Below, piece by piece: positions 1-6,620 of a stretch of DNA of 23,219 nt. The DNA lies in contig CAZNJQ010000010.1 in the NCBI GenBank assembly GCA_964573545.1, positions 1 to 23,219 on the forward strand, written 5' to 3'. A program made the translations under genes and the position numbers. The notes beneath the pieces are model-generated. The model had not been told where the DNA came from, did no database searches, and worked only from the letters and a program-made list of their open reading frames with translations. Within the stretch, counting starts at the first letter, position 1. The number at the start of each line of letters is the position of its first letter. Source of the DNA: CAZNJQ01 sp964573545 (GTDB lineage: Bacteria; Patescibacteriota; Minisyncoccia; Phycocordibacterales; UBA2135).

Positions 1-54
1 TAGAGCACGTTCTTGGTAAGAACGAGGTCTCCGGTTCAATCCCGGACAACGGCT
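1..54 (+). tRNA. tRNA-Thr(GGT), 3' part only
   Basis: The window opens inside a tRNA. The end of the D arm (TAGAGC) is followed by an anticodon stem CGTTC/GAACG around the loop TTGGTAA, giving anticodon GGT at 15-17 (Thr). A T arm TCCGG/CCGGA with loop TTCAATC and the acceptor strand CAACGGC (47-53) follow. The unpaired discriminator is T at 54. CCA is not encoded. The acceptor 5' strand and most of the D arm lie outside the window. Confidence 0.9.
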
Positions 55-55
55 T

Positions 56-376
56 ATGACAAAGATGGTAAAATTAGTTGTGTTTGTTCCTGTTTCGCAT
101 GGCAATGCGGTTCGCGAAGCAATGGGGAAGGCGGGTGCCGGAGTAATTGGCAATTACACTTTTTGTACATTCACAATGGAAGGCATTGGCAGATTCAGAG
201 CAGAAGACGGGGCAAATCCTTCAGTCGGAAAAATTGGAAAACTTGAGAAAGTGAGGGAGGAGCGGATTGAAATTATGTGCAGAAAAGATATAGTGAAAAA
301 AGTGGTTGCGGCAATTAAAAAAGTGCATCCGTACGAAGAGGTGCCGATAGATATATATCCGCTTGAAGACATTTAA
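56..376 (+). CDS. NIF3-like (YqfO-type) stand-alone domain protein
   Basis: A 106-residue protein matching the small alpha/beta domain found inside YqfO/NIF3 proteins and also as a free-standing protein in many bacteria. Seen: an opening VKLVVFVPVSHGNAVREAMG, a GAGVIGNY turn, GRFRAEDGANPSVG, and the hallmark HPYEEVPIDIYPLE near the C-terminus. The domain resembles CutA/PII-like folds; its biochemical role is not settled, so none is assigned. Two starts are possible: ATG at 56, only 1 nt after the tRNA discriminator base, or ATG at 65, which gives the family-typical beginning. No Shine-Dalgarno site is present. The gene lies between two threonine tRNAs with 1 nt and 8 nt of spacing, so co-transcription with them is likely. 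Confidence 0.85.
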   Translation: MTKMVKLVVFVPVSHGNAVREAMGKAGAGVIGNYTFCTFTMEGIGRFRAEDGANPSVGKIGKLEKVREERIEIMCRKDIVKKVVAAIKKVHPYEEVPIDIYPLEDI

Positions 377-384
377 ATTAACAT

Positions 385-456
385 GCCGGAGTAGCTCAGG
401 GGTAGAGCAATTCTTTCGTAAAGAATAGGCCGTGGGTTCAATTCCCACCTCCGGCT
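385..456 (+). tRNA. tRNA-Thr(CGT)
   Basis: A complete cloverleaf: acceptor GCCGGAG (385-391) pairs with CTCCGGC (449-455); D stem GCTC/GAGC; anticodon stem ATTCT/AGAAT with loop TTCGTAA, anticodon CGT at 417-419; five-base variable loop; T stem GTGGG/CCCAC with loop TTCAATT. The discriminator is T456, as in the first tRNA-Thr. CCA is not encoded. It starts 8 nt after the NIF3-like stop codon. Confidence 0.95.
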
Positions 457-489
457 TCAAAAGTTTAAATAAAATCGGGACACAGCTTT

Positions 490-545
490 TCCGCCAAGGG
501 CGGATAAACTCCAAGCGGGGGTCCGCGGTTTCCGCCGGAGGCGGA
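490..545. repeat. Two short TCCGCC-N3-GGCGGA hairpins
   Basis: Perfect 6-bp inverted repeats with 3-nt loops lie at 490-504 (loop AAG) and 531-545 (loop GGA), 26 nt apart. The 457-631 gap holds no gene I can support apart from these elements and a GC-rich tail to about 575. The same CCGCC-N3-GGCGG core recurs as the centre of the long palindromes at 5901 and 6497 and, imperfectly, inside archease, so this is a dispersed repeat family. Confidence 0.75.
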
Positions 546-631
546 TCTGCCTCTGGCACGACGAACCCGCGAGGTGGCTTCAAATGAAGAATGAGCAGGA
601 AGCATCGCCGTTTCTTTGTTTGCGGTTCTCT

Positions 632-640
632 TGTTATACT
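632..640 (+). promoter_or_regulatory. Extended -10 promoter of prfB
   Basis: TGT followed by TATACT (635-640) fits an extended -10 element. The prfB ATG begins 7 nt after it, at the expected transcription start, and there is no Shine-Dalgarno site, so the mRNA is probably leaderless. No convincing -35 box is seen. Confidence 0.6.
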
Positions 641-647
641 GCGGATA

Positions 648-1529
648 ATGAAAGAAAAAGAAAGCGCGATTCTTGCGCGCATCAAAGCGATTGAAGAGCG
701 GATGTCGGAACCAGATTTCTGGACCAATAAGGAAAAAGCGCAAGAAGCGATCAAAGAACTAAACGACCTCAAAGCGAAGGCAGCGGAAGCGCGCGCATAC
801 GATAGGGGGGACGCCATCGCGACGATTTTCGCAGGCGCCGGAGGGGATGACGCAGAGGATTTCTCTCGCATACTTTCGAGTATGTATTTTAAATATGCCG
901 AGAGGAACGGATGGGGCATTAAAATACTCCACAAGAATGAGAACGACCACGGCGGATACCGGAACATCACGTTCGAGATTTCCGGTAAAAACGCATATGG
1001 CACTCTGAAAAACGAATCAGGCGTCCATCGGCTGGTGCGGACATCTCCTTTTTCCGCAAAAAAGCTCCGCCACACCTCATTTTCGATGGTCGAGTTCATC
1101 CCACGGATAGAGCGGCATGAAATTGCGATAGGGCCCAATGACCTGAAGATAGAATTCGCGCGCTCCAGCGGCCCTGGCGGGCAGAATGTGAACAAGCGGG
1201 AAACCGCGGTGCGTATCGTTCACTTGCCGACGAACATCGCCGTACACATCGATTCGGAGCGGAGTCAGGAGCAGAACAGAGAGAAGGCAATGGAAATTCT
1301 GAAAGGGAAGCTCTTTGTGCACACTGAGAAAGAGCGCGAAAAAGAGGAAGCGGGGCTTCATGTATCGAAAACGACGGAAGCAGAGTGGGGAAGCCAGATA
1401 CGTTCATATGTGCTCCATCCGTATAAAATGGTCAAAGACCACCGGACGGGGGTTGAGGTGAGGGACACCGATGCGGTATTATTAGAAGGAAGACTGGATG
1501 AGTTTATTGAGAAAGAGCGAGACCTATAA
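648..1529 (+). CDS. prfB: Peptide chain release factor 2 (compact form)
   Basis: Class I release factor that recognises UGA/UAA stop codons and triggers peptide release on the ribosome. The codon-recognition tripeptide SPF (residues 133-135, within RLVRTSPF) marks it as RF2 rather than RF1. The GGQ catalytic loop is at 177-179 (SSGPGGQNVNKRETAV), followed by the conserved WGSQIRSYVLHPYKMVKDHRTG. At 293 residues it is about 70 shorter than E. coli RF2 (365). The loss is in N-terminal domain 1: the text runs from LNDLKAKAAEARAYDRGD directly into the FAGAGGDDAEDF start of the core. An in-frame ATG at 591 would add 19 poorly conserved residues, but the promoter box at 635-640 lies inside that extension, so 648 is preferred. 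No CTTTGA-type programmed frameshift site is visible near the start. Confidence 0.95.
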   Translation: MKEKESAILARIKAIEERMSEPDFWTNKEKAQEAIKELNDLKAKAAEARAYDRGDAIATIFAGAGGDDAEDFSRILSSMYFKYAERNGWGIKILHKNENDHGGYRNITFEISGKNAYGTLKNESGVHRLVRTSPFSAKKLRHTSFSMVEFIPRIERHEIAIGPNDLKIEFARSSGPGGQNVNKRETAVRIVHLPTNIAVHIDSERSQEQNREKAMEILKGKLFVHTEKEREKEEAGLHVSKTTEAEWGSQIRSYVLHPYKMVKDHRTGVEVRDTDAVLLEGRLDEFIEKERDL

Positions 1530-1592
1530 AAGGTTTTGCGCGGACGCTCAATTTTATAACTACTCACTCCGCCCACACATAACAGAATTGGC

Positions 1593-2273
1593 ATGATTCA
1601 CTACGACAACGTCTCAAAAATTTATTCCGATAGCTCGGTTGCGCTTGAGGGAATCAATCTCTCGATAACCCCGGGCGAGTTTGTCTCCGTTGTGGGTCAG
1701 TCCGGCGCCGGAAAAACGACACTGCTTAAAATGCTTCTCGCCGAGGAAAAGCCGTCATCGGGGTCGGTTTTTTTTGAGTCGGTTGATATTCACGCGCTTC
1801 CCGGGAGTGACATACCATCGCTTCGGCGAAGGATCGGCGTTGTGTTCCAGGACTTCAGGCTACTGCCGCACAAGACCGCATACGAAAATGTCGCATTCGC
1901 CATGGAGGCGGCGGGGCGCTCCGATGAAGAGATTGCCTCGGATGTTCCGCAGGTCTTAGAGCTTGTTGATCTGGGGAATAAAATGTGGAATTTCCCGGGT
2001 GAATTATCCGGCGGTGAGAAGCAGCGCGTGGCGATCGCACGGGCGATCGTTAATCAGCCCGATGTCATTATTGCGGACGAACCCACGGGCAATCTTGACC
2101 CCATCAACACGAAAGACATCGTCGAGATTTTAAATAAGATACATCAGTTGGGGACGACGGTTATCCTCACGACGCACAATAAGGGAGTGATTGATTCATT
2201 GGGCAAACGGGTTATCACGATGGACAGAGGAAAAGTCATACGAGACGACAAGACGGGACGGTATGCCCTCTGA
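1593..2273 (+). CDS. ftsE: Cell division ATP-binding protein FtsE
   Basis: ATPase of the FtsEX complex, an ABC-type machine at the division site that regulates peptidoglycan hydrolases rather than acting as a classical transporter. Visible motifs: Walker A GQSGAGKTT (35-43), Q-loop in VVFQDFRLLP (83-92), signature LSGGEKQRVAIARA (138-151) and Walker B VIIADEPTGNLD (158-169). The 226-residue length is typical. Identification rests on the FtsE-like Q-loop context and on ftsX following on the same strand. The stop TGA (2271-2273) lies inside a 22-bp perfect palindrome. Unlike most genomes, where ftsE and ftsX overlap or abut, 168 nt separate them here. No Shine-Dalgarno site precedes the ATG. 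Confidence 0.95.
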   Translation: MIHYDNVSKIYSDSSVALEGINLSITPGEFVSVVGQSGAGKTTLLKMLLAEEKPSSGSVFFESVDIHALPGSDIPSLRRRIGVVFQDFRLLPHKTAYENVAFAMEAAGRSDEEIASDVPQVLELVDLGNKMWNFPGELSGGEKQRVAIARAIVNQPDVIIADEPTGNLDPINTKDIVEILNKIHQLGTTVILTTHNKGVIDSLGKRVITMDRGKVIRDDKTGRYAL

Positions 2274-2291
2274 TTTCGCTAGCGAAATCAG
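2270..2291. repeat. 22-bp perfect palindrome over the ftsE stop
   Basis: CTGATTTCGC and its reverse complement meet with no loop at TA|GC, and the element includes the TGA stop codon. There is no T-tract after it, so it is not a standard intrinsic terminator. It could protect or end the ftsE transcript, or be a repeat insertion. Confidence 0.6.
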
Positions 2292-2292
2292 A

Positions 2293-2441
2293 ATAATATC
2301 TAATTTCTAATTACTCTAATTATTCTCATGAAACCTCAATTTTTAACTCCCAATTACCTAATCGTTTTAGATATTGGGTCTTGGACATTAGATATTTTTT
2401 AGATTAATTAGGTTAATTAGAATAATTAGATTAATTTTTTC
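2293..2441. repeat. AT-rich inverted-repeat spacer between ftsE and ftsX
   Basis: This stretch is strongly AT-rich compared with its flanks. It carries many copies of a CTAATTA/TAATTAG word. The left part (about 2302-2325) is largely the reverse complement of the right part (about 2416-2436), so a long imperfect hairpin can form. A shorter CCCAAT...ATTGGG pair (2349 to about 2377) sits between the arms. No ORF is supported. Confidence 0.6.
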
Positions 2442-3386
2442 ATGTTCTGGACAAATTTCAAGCGAATCATACGATCAGGCTTCCTTAATTTCTGGAGGAA
2501 TGGTTTTGTCTCTCTCGCGTCAATTCTCGTCATCACCATAACGCTCTTTATTATCGGCTCGCTTATATTTTTCAGCGCGGTGATGGATTTCTCTTTGGAA
2601 GAGCTGCGGAGTAAAGTCGATATTAATGTGTACTTTATTTCTTCGGCGTCGGAAGAATCGATTGGTGCTCTCAAAAGCGACCTCGAAGCGCTTCCGGAAG
2701 TAAAACTCGTGACATATACCTCGCGCGACGAGGCGCTTCTCCAATTTAAGACACGGCACGAGAACGATTTTCTCACGCTCCAGGCGCTTGAAGAGCTCGG
2801 CGAAAATCCCCTGGGAGCCAGTTTGAATATCCGCGCGAAGGAAACATCGCAATATGAATCTATCGCGCGCTTCCTCGAAGACGCGCAGGCGCTTGCCGCT
2901 GGGGCGACGCCCATCGTTGATTCCATCAATTACCATCAGAATAAAATAGCGATAGACCGGCTGACCCGTATCATCGACGGGGCGCAGATGCTCGGAGCGG
3001 CGATCATCATTATTATGGCGATCATTTCCGCCGTTATCGTCTTCAACACCATTCGTCTCGCGATTTATACGTCGCGGGAAGAGATCGGGGTCATGCGGCT
3101 TGTCGGAGCGAACAGCTGGTATATCAGGGGGCCGTTCCTTGTTGAGGGGCTCATGTACGGTTTTCTCTCGTCTATCATCGCGCTTACCATCTTTTATCCG
3201 GTGACGGCATGGCTCGGACGCGCGACAGAACGGTTCTTCGGCGGTATCAATGTCTTTGATTATTATCTCGACCACTTCGGAGAAATTTTCCTCATCATTG
3301 TGTCGACGGGGATTTTCTTGGGGGCGATTTCGAGTTATATCGCGACGCGGCGGTATTTAGGAAAACGATATATCAAAAATGAGTAA
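2442..3386 (+). CDS. ftsX: Cell division protein FtsX
   Basis: Membrane partner of FtsE; it transmits ATPase-driven changes across the membrane to cell-wall hydrolases. The 314-residue sequence shows the FtsX layout: a cytoplasmic start, TM1 at about 22-47 (ASILVITITLFIIGSLIFF), an extracytoplasmic loop of roughly 130 residues with the FtsX-typical VDINVYFI and YTSRDEALLQFK, then three helices at about 178-205, 228-250 and 278-300. Conserved text between them includes YTSREEIGVMRLVGANSWYI. It ends with TAA at 3384-3386, overlapping the pyrG ATG (3379) by 8 nt, which suggests translational coupling. No Shine-Dalgarno site precedes its ATG, which follows a T-run. Confidence 0.95.
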   Translation: MFWTNFKRIIRSGFLNFWRNGFVSLASILVITITLFIIGSLIFFSAVMDFSLEELRSKVDINVYFISSASEESIGALKSDLEALPEVKLVTYTSRDEALLQFKTRHENDFLTLQALEELGENPLGASLNIRAKETSQYESIARFLEDAQALAAGATPIVDSINYHQNKIAIDRLTRIIDGAQMLGAAIIIIMAIISAVIVFNTIRLAIYTSREEIGVMRLVGANSWYIRGPFLVEGLMYGFLSSIIALTIFYPVTAWLGRATERFFGGINVFDYYLDHFGEIFLIIVSTGIFLGAISSYIATRRYLGKRYIKNE

Positions 3387-5022
3387 CAAAAGCGGACGAA
3401 AGTATATCTTTGTCGTGGGCGGCGTCATGTCGGGAGTCGGCAAGGGTATCGCGACCGCCTCCATCGCGAAAATTTTGGAGGCGCGCGGTTTTGGAGTTAA
3501 CGCGGTAAAAGCCGACCCGTATCTAAATGTTGACGCCGGCACAATGAACCCGACTGAGCACGGAGAAGTGTTCGTTTTAAAGAGCGGGCTTGAGTGCGAC
3601 CAGGACATGGGAAATTACGAGCGGTTTCTCGGCAAAGATGCCAAAGACGATTTTTACATCACGAGCGGTATGGTTTACAAAAGCGTCATAGACCGCGAGC
3701 GCAACTTGGGATACAAAGGCAAGTGTGTTGAAGCGATTCCACACGTGAGAGACGAAATCATTCGCCGTTTCAAGCGGAGCGTTGACCTTAACAATGCGCG
3801 CATTTCTGTCATAGAAATCGGCGGTACTGTCGGTGATTACCAAAACATCATGTTTATTGAAGCGGCGCGCGTCTTAAAAGTTGAACATCCGGACGACGTG
3901 CTCTTTGTGCTTGTCACGTATTTGCCGATACCAAAGATGATAGGGGAGATGAAGACCCGTCCGACGCAGAACGCCGTTCGGCAGCTCAACTCCTACGGCG
4001 TACAGCCGGATATCATCATCGCGAGAAGCGAGGTCGCGCTTGATAAACGGAGGAAGGATAAAATTGCCGTCTCATGCAACGTTTTGCCTGAACATGTCAT
4101 TTCAGCGCCGGATGTTTCAAGCATTTATGACGTGCCGATTAATTTTGAAAAGGACAAGATCGGGGAGTTGCTTCTGAAAAAACTAACGCTCACGGGCGCG
4201 CGGAGGACGAATCTCATGTCGCAATGGAGAAGATTTGTCGCCAAGACGAAGCGCGCGAAAAAGAAAGTGCGCGTCGCACTTATCGGAAAATATTTTGATA
4301 CGGGAGATTTTATGCTCTCCGACTCGTACATTTCCGTCATTGAGGCGCTTAAAATTTCCGCCTATACGCAGGACAGGATTCCAGAACTCACGTGGCTTTC
4401 CGCCGAGGAATTTGAAAAAAACGCCCGCACTCTTAAAAAACTAGATTCATTTGACGGCATTGTGGTACCCGGAGGATTTGGCGACCGCGGAATCTTGGGA
4501 AAAATCAAGGTGATTGAATACGCGCGGAAGAAAAAAATCCCGTATCTCGGACTCTGTTACGGGATGCAGCTTGCAGTCGTTGAGTTCGCACGGAATGTCG
4601 TGAAATTGAAACGCGCACACACAACTGAAGTTCTGCCGCAGACACCTCATCCGGTAATTGACATCATGCCGGAGCAGAAAAAAATTGTTGCGGAAGAAAA
4701 CTACGGAGGCACCATGCGGCTTGGCGAATATGTCGCGCTTTTAAAAAAAGGAACGATTGCTCGAAGCGCGTACGGCACGGAAACAGCGCACGAGCGGCAC
4801 CGCCATCGCTATGAAGTGAATCCCGCATATATTAAACGTCTTGAAAAAGCCGGTCTTGTTTTCTCCGGCGTTTCGCCTGACGGAAAACTTATGGAAATCG
4901 CTGAACTTCCGAAAAAAATACACCCTTTTTTCCTCGGCACTCAATTTCACCCAGAGTTTCAAGCACGGCCTCTTGCGCCGCATCCGCTCTTTAATGAGTT
5001 TATGAATGCGTGCATCAAATAG
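3379..5022 (+). CDS. pyrG: CTP synthase
   Basis: Makes CTP from UTP, ATP and glutamine, the last step of de novo pyrimidine nucleotide synthesis. The N-terminal synthetase domain has a P-loop SGVGKGIATAS (the usual SSLGKG is changed to SGVGKG), the UTP/Mg region KADPYLNVDAGTMNPTEHGE and the IEIGGTVGDYQ motif. The C-terminal class I glutaminase has Cys393 in GLCYGMQ and the His524/Glu526 pair in TQFHPEFQ, so the triad is intact. 547 residues is a normal full length. It overlaps the end of ftsX by 8 nt, an arrangement that probably reflects compaction rather than a functional link. The SET-domain gene follows 8 nt downstream. Confidence 0.96.
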   Translation: MSNKSGRKYIFVVGGVMSGVGKGIATASIAKILEARGFGVNAVKADPYLNVDAGTMNPTEHGEVFVLKSGLECDQDMGNYERFLGKDAKDDFYITSGMVYKSVIDRERNLGYKGKCVEAIPHVRDEIIRRFKRSVDLNNARISVIEIGGTVGDYQNIMFIEAARVLKVEHPDDVLFVLVTYLPIPKMIGEMKTRPTQNAVRQLNSYGVQPDIIIARSEVALDKRRKDKIAVSCNVLPEHVISAPDVSSIYDVPINFEKDKIGELLLKKLTLTGARRTNLMSQWRRFVAKTKRAKKKVRVALIGKYFDTGDFMLSDSYISVIEALKISAYTQDRIPELTWLSAEEFEKNARTLKKLDSFDGIVVPGGFGDRGILGKIKVIEYARKKKIPYLGLCYGMQLAVVEFARNVVKLKRAHTTEVLPQTPHPVIDIMPEQKKIVAEENYGGTMRLGEYVALLKKGTIARSAYGTETAHERHRHRYEVNPAYIKRLEKAGLVFSGVSPDGKLMEIAELPKKIHPFFLGTQFHPEFQARPLAPHPLFNEFMNACIK

Positions 5023-5030
5023 GAAAAGTT

Positions 5031-5471
5031 ATGGATAGTGCAAAAATGAAAAGAAAAAAGAGCCCCATAAAATATACACGAAAGACAAATGAATTTTCAT
5101 TTATATTGAAATCGTCGGCACACGGCATCGGTGTTTTTGCCACCCATCCGATACGCCGCGGTACGCATTTAAGATTATTTGGTCCTCGTAAAAAAGAAAG
5201 TTTGGTTGGCGTCTTGCGCGCAAAAAATAAGGTACCTGAATTGCACCATGAACATTGTATCCCTAGAACAGAAGGGAAACTTTTGTGTCCGAACGATTTT
5301 GGACATCAGCATATTGGGTGGTATCTCAACCACTCAAAGACTCCGAATGCCGTGCACAAAAATTTTATATGGTACGCGGCACGGGATATTAAAAAGGGGG
5401 AGGAGATAATAATTGACTACAATTCTCTTGGTGAACCCGAAGACGCGATAGAGGCGTATTACAAAAAATAG
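5031..5471 (+). CDS. Small SET-domain protein
   Basis: A 146-residue protein with the core of a SET fold: GIGVFATHPIRRGT (SAM-binding entry), a central H-Q-H-I-G-W-Y stretch, NHSKTPNA (the NHS-PN pseudoknot motif) and the closing ARDIKKGEEIIIDYN. SET enzymes transfer methyl groups from SAM to protein lysines; the target here is unknown, and there is no cysteine-rich post-SET segment. The N-terminus is very basic (KMKRKKSPIKYTRK). The start at 5031 is chosen because AGGAAAA (5021-5027) precedes it at ribosome-binding distance; a GTG at 5010 would overlap pyrG. Base composition is visibly more AT-rich than pyrG, consistent with acquisition. Family assignment is good; activity is not shown. Confidence 0.8.
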   Translation: MDSAKMKRKKSPIKYTRKTNEFSFILKSSAHGIGVFATHPIRRGTHLRLFGPRKKESLVGVLRAKNKVPELHHEHCIPRTEGKLLCPNDFGHQHIGWYLNHSKTPNAVHKNFIWYAARDIKKGEEIIIDYNSLGEPEDAIEAYYKK

Positions 5472-5492
5472 AGGCAGTTATTGTCACAATGT

Positions 5493-5526
5493 AATATTCC
5501 GACATTCTGCAGAATGTCGGAATATT
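5493..5526. repeat. 34-bp perfect palindrome upstream of the TfoX-N gene
   Basis: Both arms read AATATTCCGACATTCTG from the outside inward, with no loop (centre CTGCAG). It ends 9 nt before the next ATG. The outer word CGACATTC/GAATGTCG is shared with the palindromes at 5901 and 6497. Confidence 0.85.
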
Positions 5527-5535
5527 TAAAAAATC

Positions 5536-5889
5536 ATGGCGCAGTTTTCAGAATTTCACGATTACATTGTGCATGATGTTTTCTCCGGGATACCGGGGAT
5601 TACGTCTCGCAAAATGTTTTCAGACTCCGGAATCTACAAAGACGGGATATTTTTTTCCATTATCTCGGACAGCGAACTCTATTTCCGGACAGATGAAAAA
5701 AGCCGTCCTGATTTTGCGAAATACGGAAGTGAGCCGTTTAGTTATCCTCGCGCTGGTAAGACGGCGGTCTTAAAAAACTATTGGCGAGTGCCGGAGGAAA
5801 TCATTGAAGACCGGGAGAGGATTTTTGAATGGGTGGAAGCGGCGGTCCGGGCGGCAGAGAACGTAAAAAAGAAGAAAGGGAAAAAGTAA
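5536..5889 (+). CDS. TfoX N-terminal domain protein
   Basis: A 117-residue protein matching the TfoX N-terminal domain. Seen in order: SRKMFSDSGIYKDGIFFSII, ELYFRTDEKSRPDFAKYGSE, PFSYPRAGKTAVLKNYWRVP, and EIIEDRERIFEWVEAAVRAA, all family signatures; a lysine-rich tail closes the protein. In gamma-proteobacteria the two-domain TfoX/Sxy activates competence genes, but single-domain versions are widespread and their role is unclear, so competence control is only a possibility. It is bracketed by two related palindromes (5493-5526 and 5901-5941). There is no Shine-Dalgarno site; the upstream palindrome may shape the start region. Confidence 0.85.
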   Translation: MAQFSEFHDYIVHDVFSGIPGITSRKMFSDSGIYKDGIFFSIISDSELYFRTDEKSRPDFAKYGSEPFSYPRAGKTAVLKNYWRVPEEIIEDRERIFEWVEAAVRAAENVKKKKGKK

Positions 5890-5900
5890 TACAACGCTCG

Positions 5901-5941
5901 TACGACATTCCAATCCACCTGAGGCGGATTAGAATGTCGTA
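5901..5941. repeat. Imperfect 41-nt palindrome (CCGCC/GGCGG core)
   Basis: 19-nt arms starting TACGACATTC around a TGA loop, with two mismatches. It is nearly the same sequence as the perfect copy at 6497-6543 and lies just after the TfoX-N gene. Confidence 0.85.
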
Positions 5942-5959
5942 ATGGGCAGATGGCGGGGC

Positions 5960-5988
5960 TTGACAAAAGCACGTGGGAAGTGTAGAAA
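5960..5988 (+). promoter_or_regulatory. Promoter of the 6040 gene
   Basis: TTGACA (5960-5965), a 17-nt spacer and TAGAAA (5983-5988) make the best two-box promoter in the window. Transcription would start near 5995, leaving a leader of about 45 nt with a strong ribosome-binding site. Confidence 0.6.
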
Positions 5989-6020
5989 AAGCAGAGTCTT
6001 TTGAAACGAACAGAGAAACA

Positions 6021-6031
6021 AAGGAAAGGAG
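6021..6031 (+). promoter_or_regulatory. Strong Shine-Dalgarno site deciding the 6040 start
   Basis: AAGGAAAGGAG lies 8 nt before ATG 6040. It rules against the longer in-frame TTG start at 6001. Confidence 0.7.
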
Positions 6032-6039
6032 CGACGGCC

Positions 6040-6441
6040 ATGGCTACCTGCTCGTGCGGACGGAAAGGAAAGAAGGGGGAACGGGTTGTTTCCGAACGGG
6101 GGACATACAGCGTCTACTACACACCCCCGAACGCTGATAGCTATATGACGTATGCGCTCGACTTCAATTTTTTCAAGAAGGGGCAGTGGTCTCCCTCCCA
6201 AAGGGAAGGCGTGCGATGGTACGAGAGCAGCGAATCCGGAGAGGTGATGCACAAGGTTCTCCTCGAACATTTCGGCTTGGAGGACTGGAAGAAAGAATTT
6301 CCGCTCAAACGCATAGTCACCATGTCGCCGTATCTTCTCGCGATGGAGCGGCGGAAGAAGGAGCGCGCGTATGATCTTCCGTGGAAGAATATCTTAAGTA
6401 ATACAGTCGGGTATCACGTCCCGGCTGATAATCACCGGTAA
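6040..6441 (+). CDS. Unknown 133-residue protein
   Basis: I do not recognise this family. The product is small, hydrophilic and lysine-rich, with a short Cys pair at the start (TCSCGRKGKKGE), an aromatic stretch (YSVYYTPPNADSYMTYALDFNFF) and no membrane helix or signal peptide. Reading it as a real gene rests on its complete expression unit: a consensus-like promoter at 5960-5988, an excellent Shine-Dalgarno site at 6021-6031 and a strong terminator at 6456-6480. It stands alone between two copies of a long palindromic repeat, which suggests a separately acquired or movable unit. Function cannot be inferred. Confidence 0.7.
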   Translation: MATCSCGRKGKKGERVVSERGTYSVYYTPPNADSYMTYALDFNFFKKGQWSPSQREGVRWYESSESGEVMHKVLLEHFGLEDWKKEFPLKRIVTMSPYLLAMERRKKERAYDLPWKNILSNTVGYHVPADNHR

Positions 6442-6455
6442 TATTTTTTTCGCAC

Positions 6456-6480
6456 AACACGCGTTCGCGCGTGTTTTTTC
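6456..6480 (+). terminator. Intrinsic terminator after the 6040 gene
   Basis: An 8-bp stem AACACGCG/CGCGTGTT with a TTCG tetraloop (6464-6467) is followed by a run of Ts ending at 6479. It sits 15 nt past the stop codon. Confidence 0.85.
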
Positions 6481-6496
6481 TTACCCCAGTTTTGCG

Positions 6497-6543
6497 CCAT
6501 ACGACATTCCAATCCGCCTGAGGCGGATTGGAATGTCGTATGG
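6497..6543. repeat. 47-nt perfect hairpin palindrome
   Basis: Perfect 22-nt arms (6497-6518 and 6522-6543), starting CCATACGACATTCC and ending in CCGCC, flank a TGA loop. It is the intact version of the element at 5901-5941 and lies just downstream of the terminator of the unknown gene. Confidence 0.9.
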
Positions 6544-6620
6544 GTGTGAGGATTGATGTTGCGGAGGGAAGAAAAAAACGATACTGTGTAAGAATTGCAA
6601 TCAATGATGCAATCAATCAT

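Noticed and set aside
591..647. Upstream in-frame start of prfB
   Set aside because: It adds 19 residues without family similarity and contains the likely promoter box.
648..760. Programmed +1 frameshift in prfB
   Set aside because: No slippery CTT-TGA or in-frame early stop is present; the frame is open from the start.
221..1195. Long minus-strand ORF (324 codons)
   Set aside because: It overlaps prfB, the tRNA-Thr(CGT) and the NIF3-like gene on the other strand, all strongly supported. Its product is low-complexity and matches nothing.
2271..2273. Possible UGA recoding, as in some CPR lineages
   Set aside because: Several genes end in TGA at the expected family lengths (ftsE, the hydrolase), and RF2 is present.
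2520..3275. Minus-strand ORF of 251 codons
   Set aside because: Antisense shadow of ftsX, whose membrane topology and motifs are clear; the shadow product is Arg/Asp-rich and not protein-like.
6559..6585. TTGCGG...GATACT as a tRNA-Gln promoter
   Set aside because: The spacer is only 15 nt and both boxes are weak, so it is not listed as a feature.
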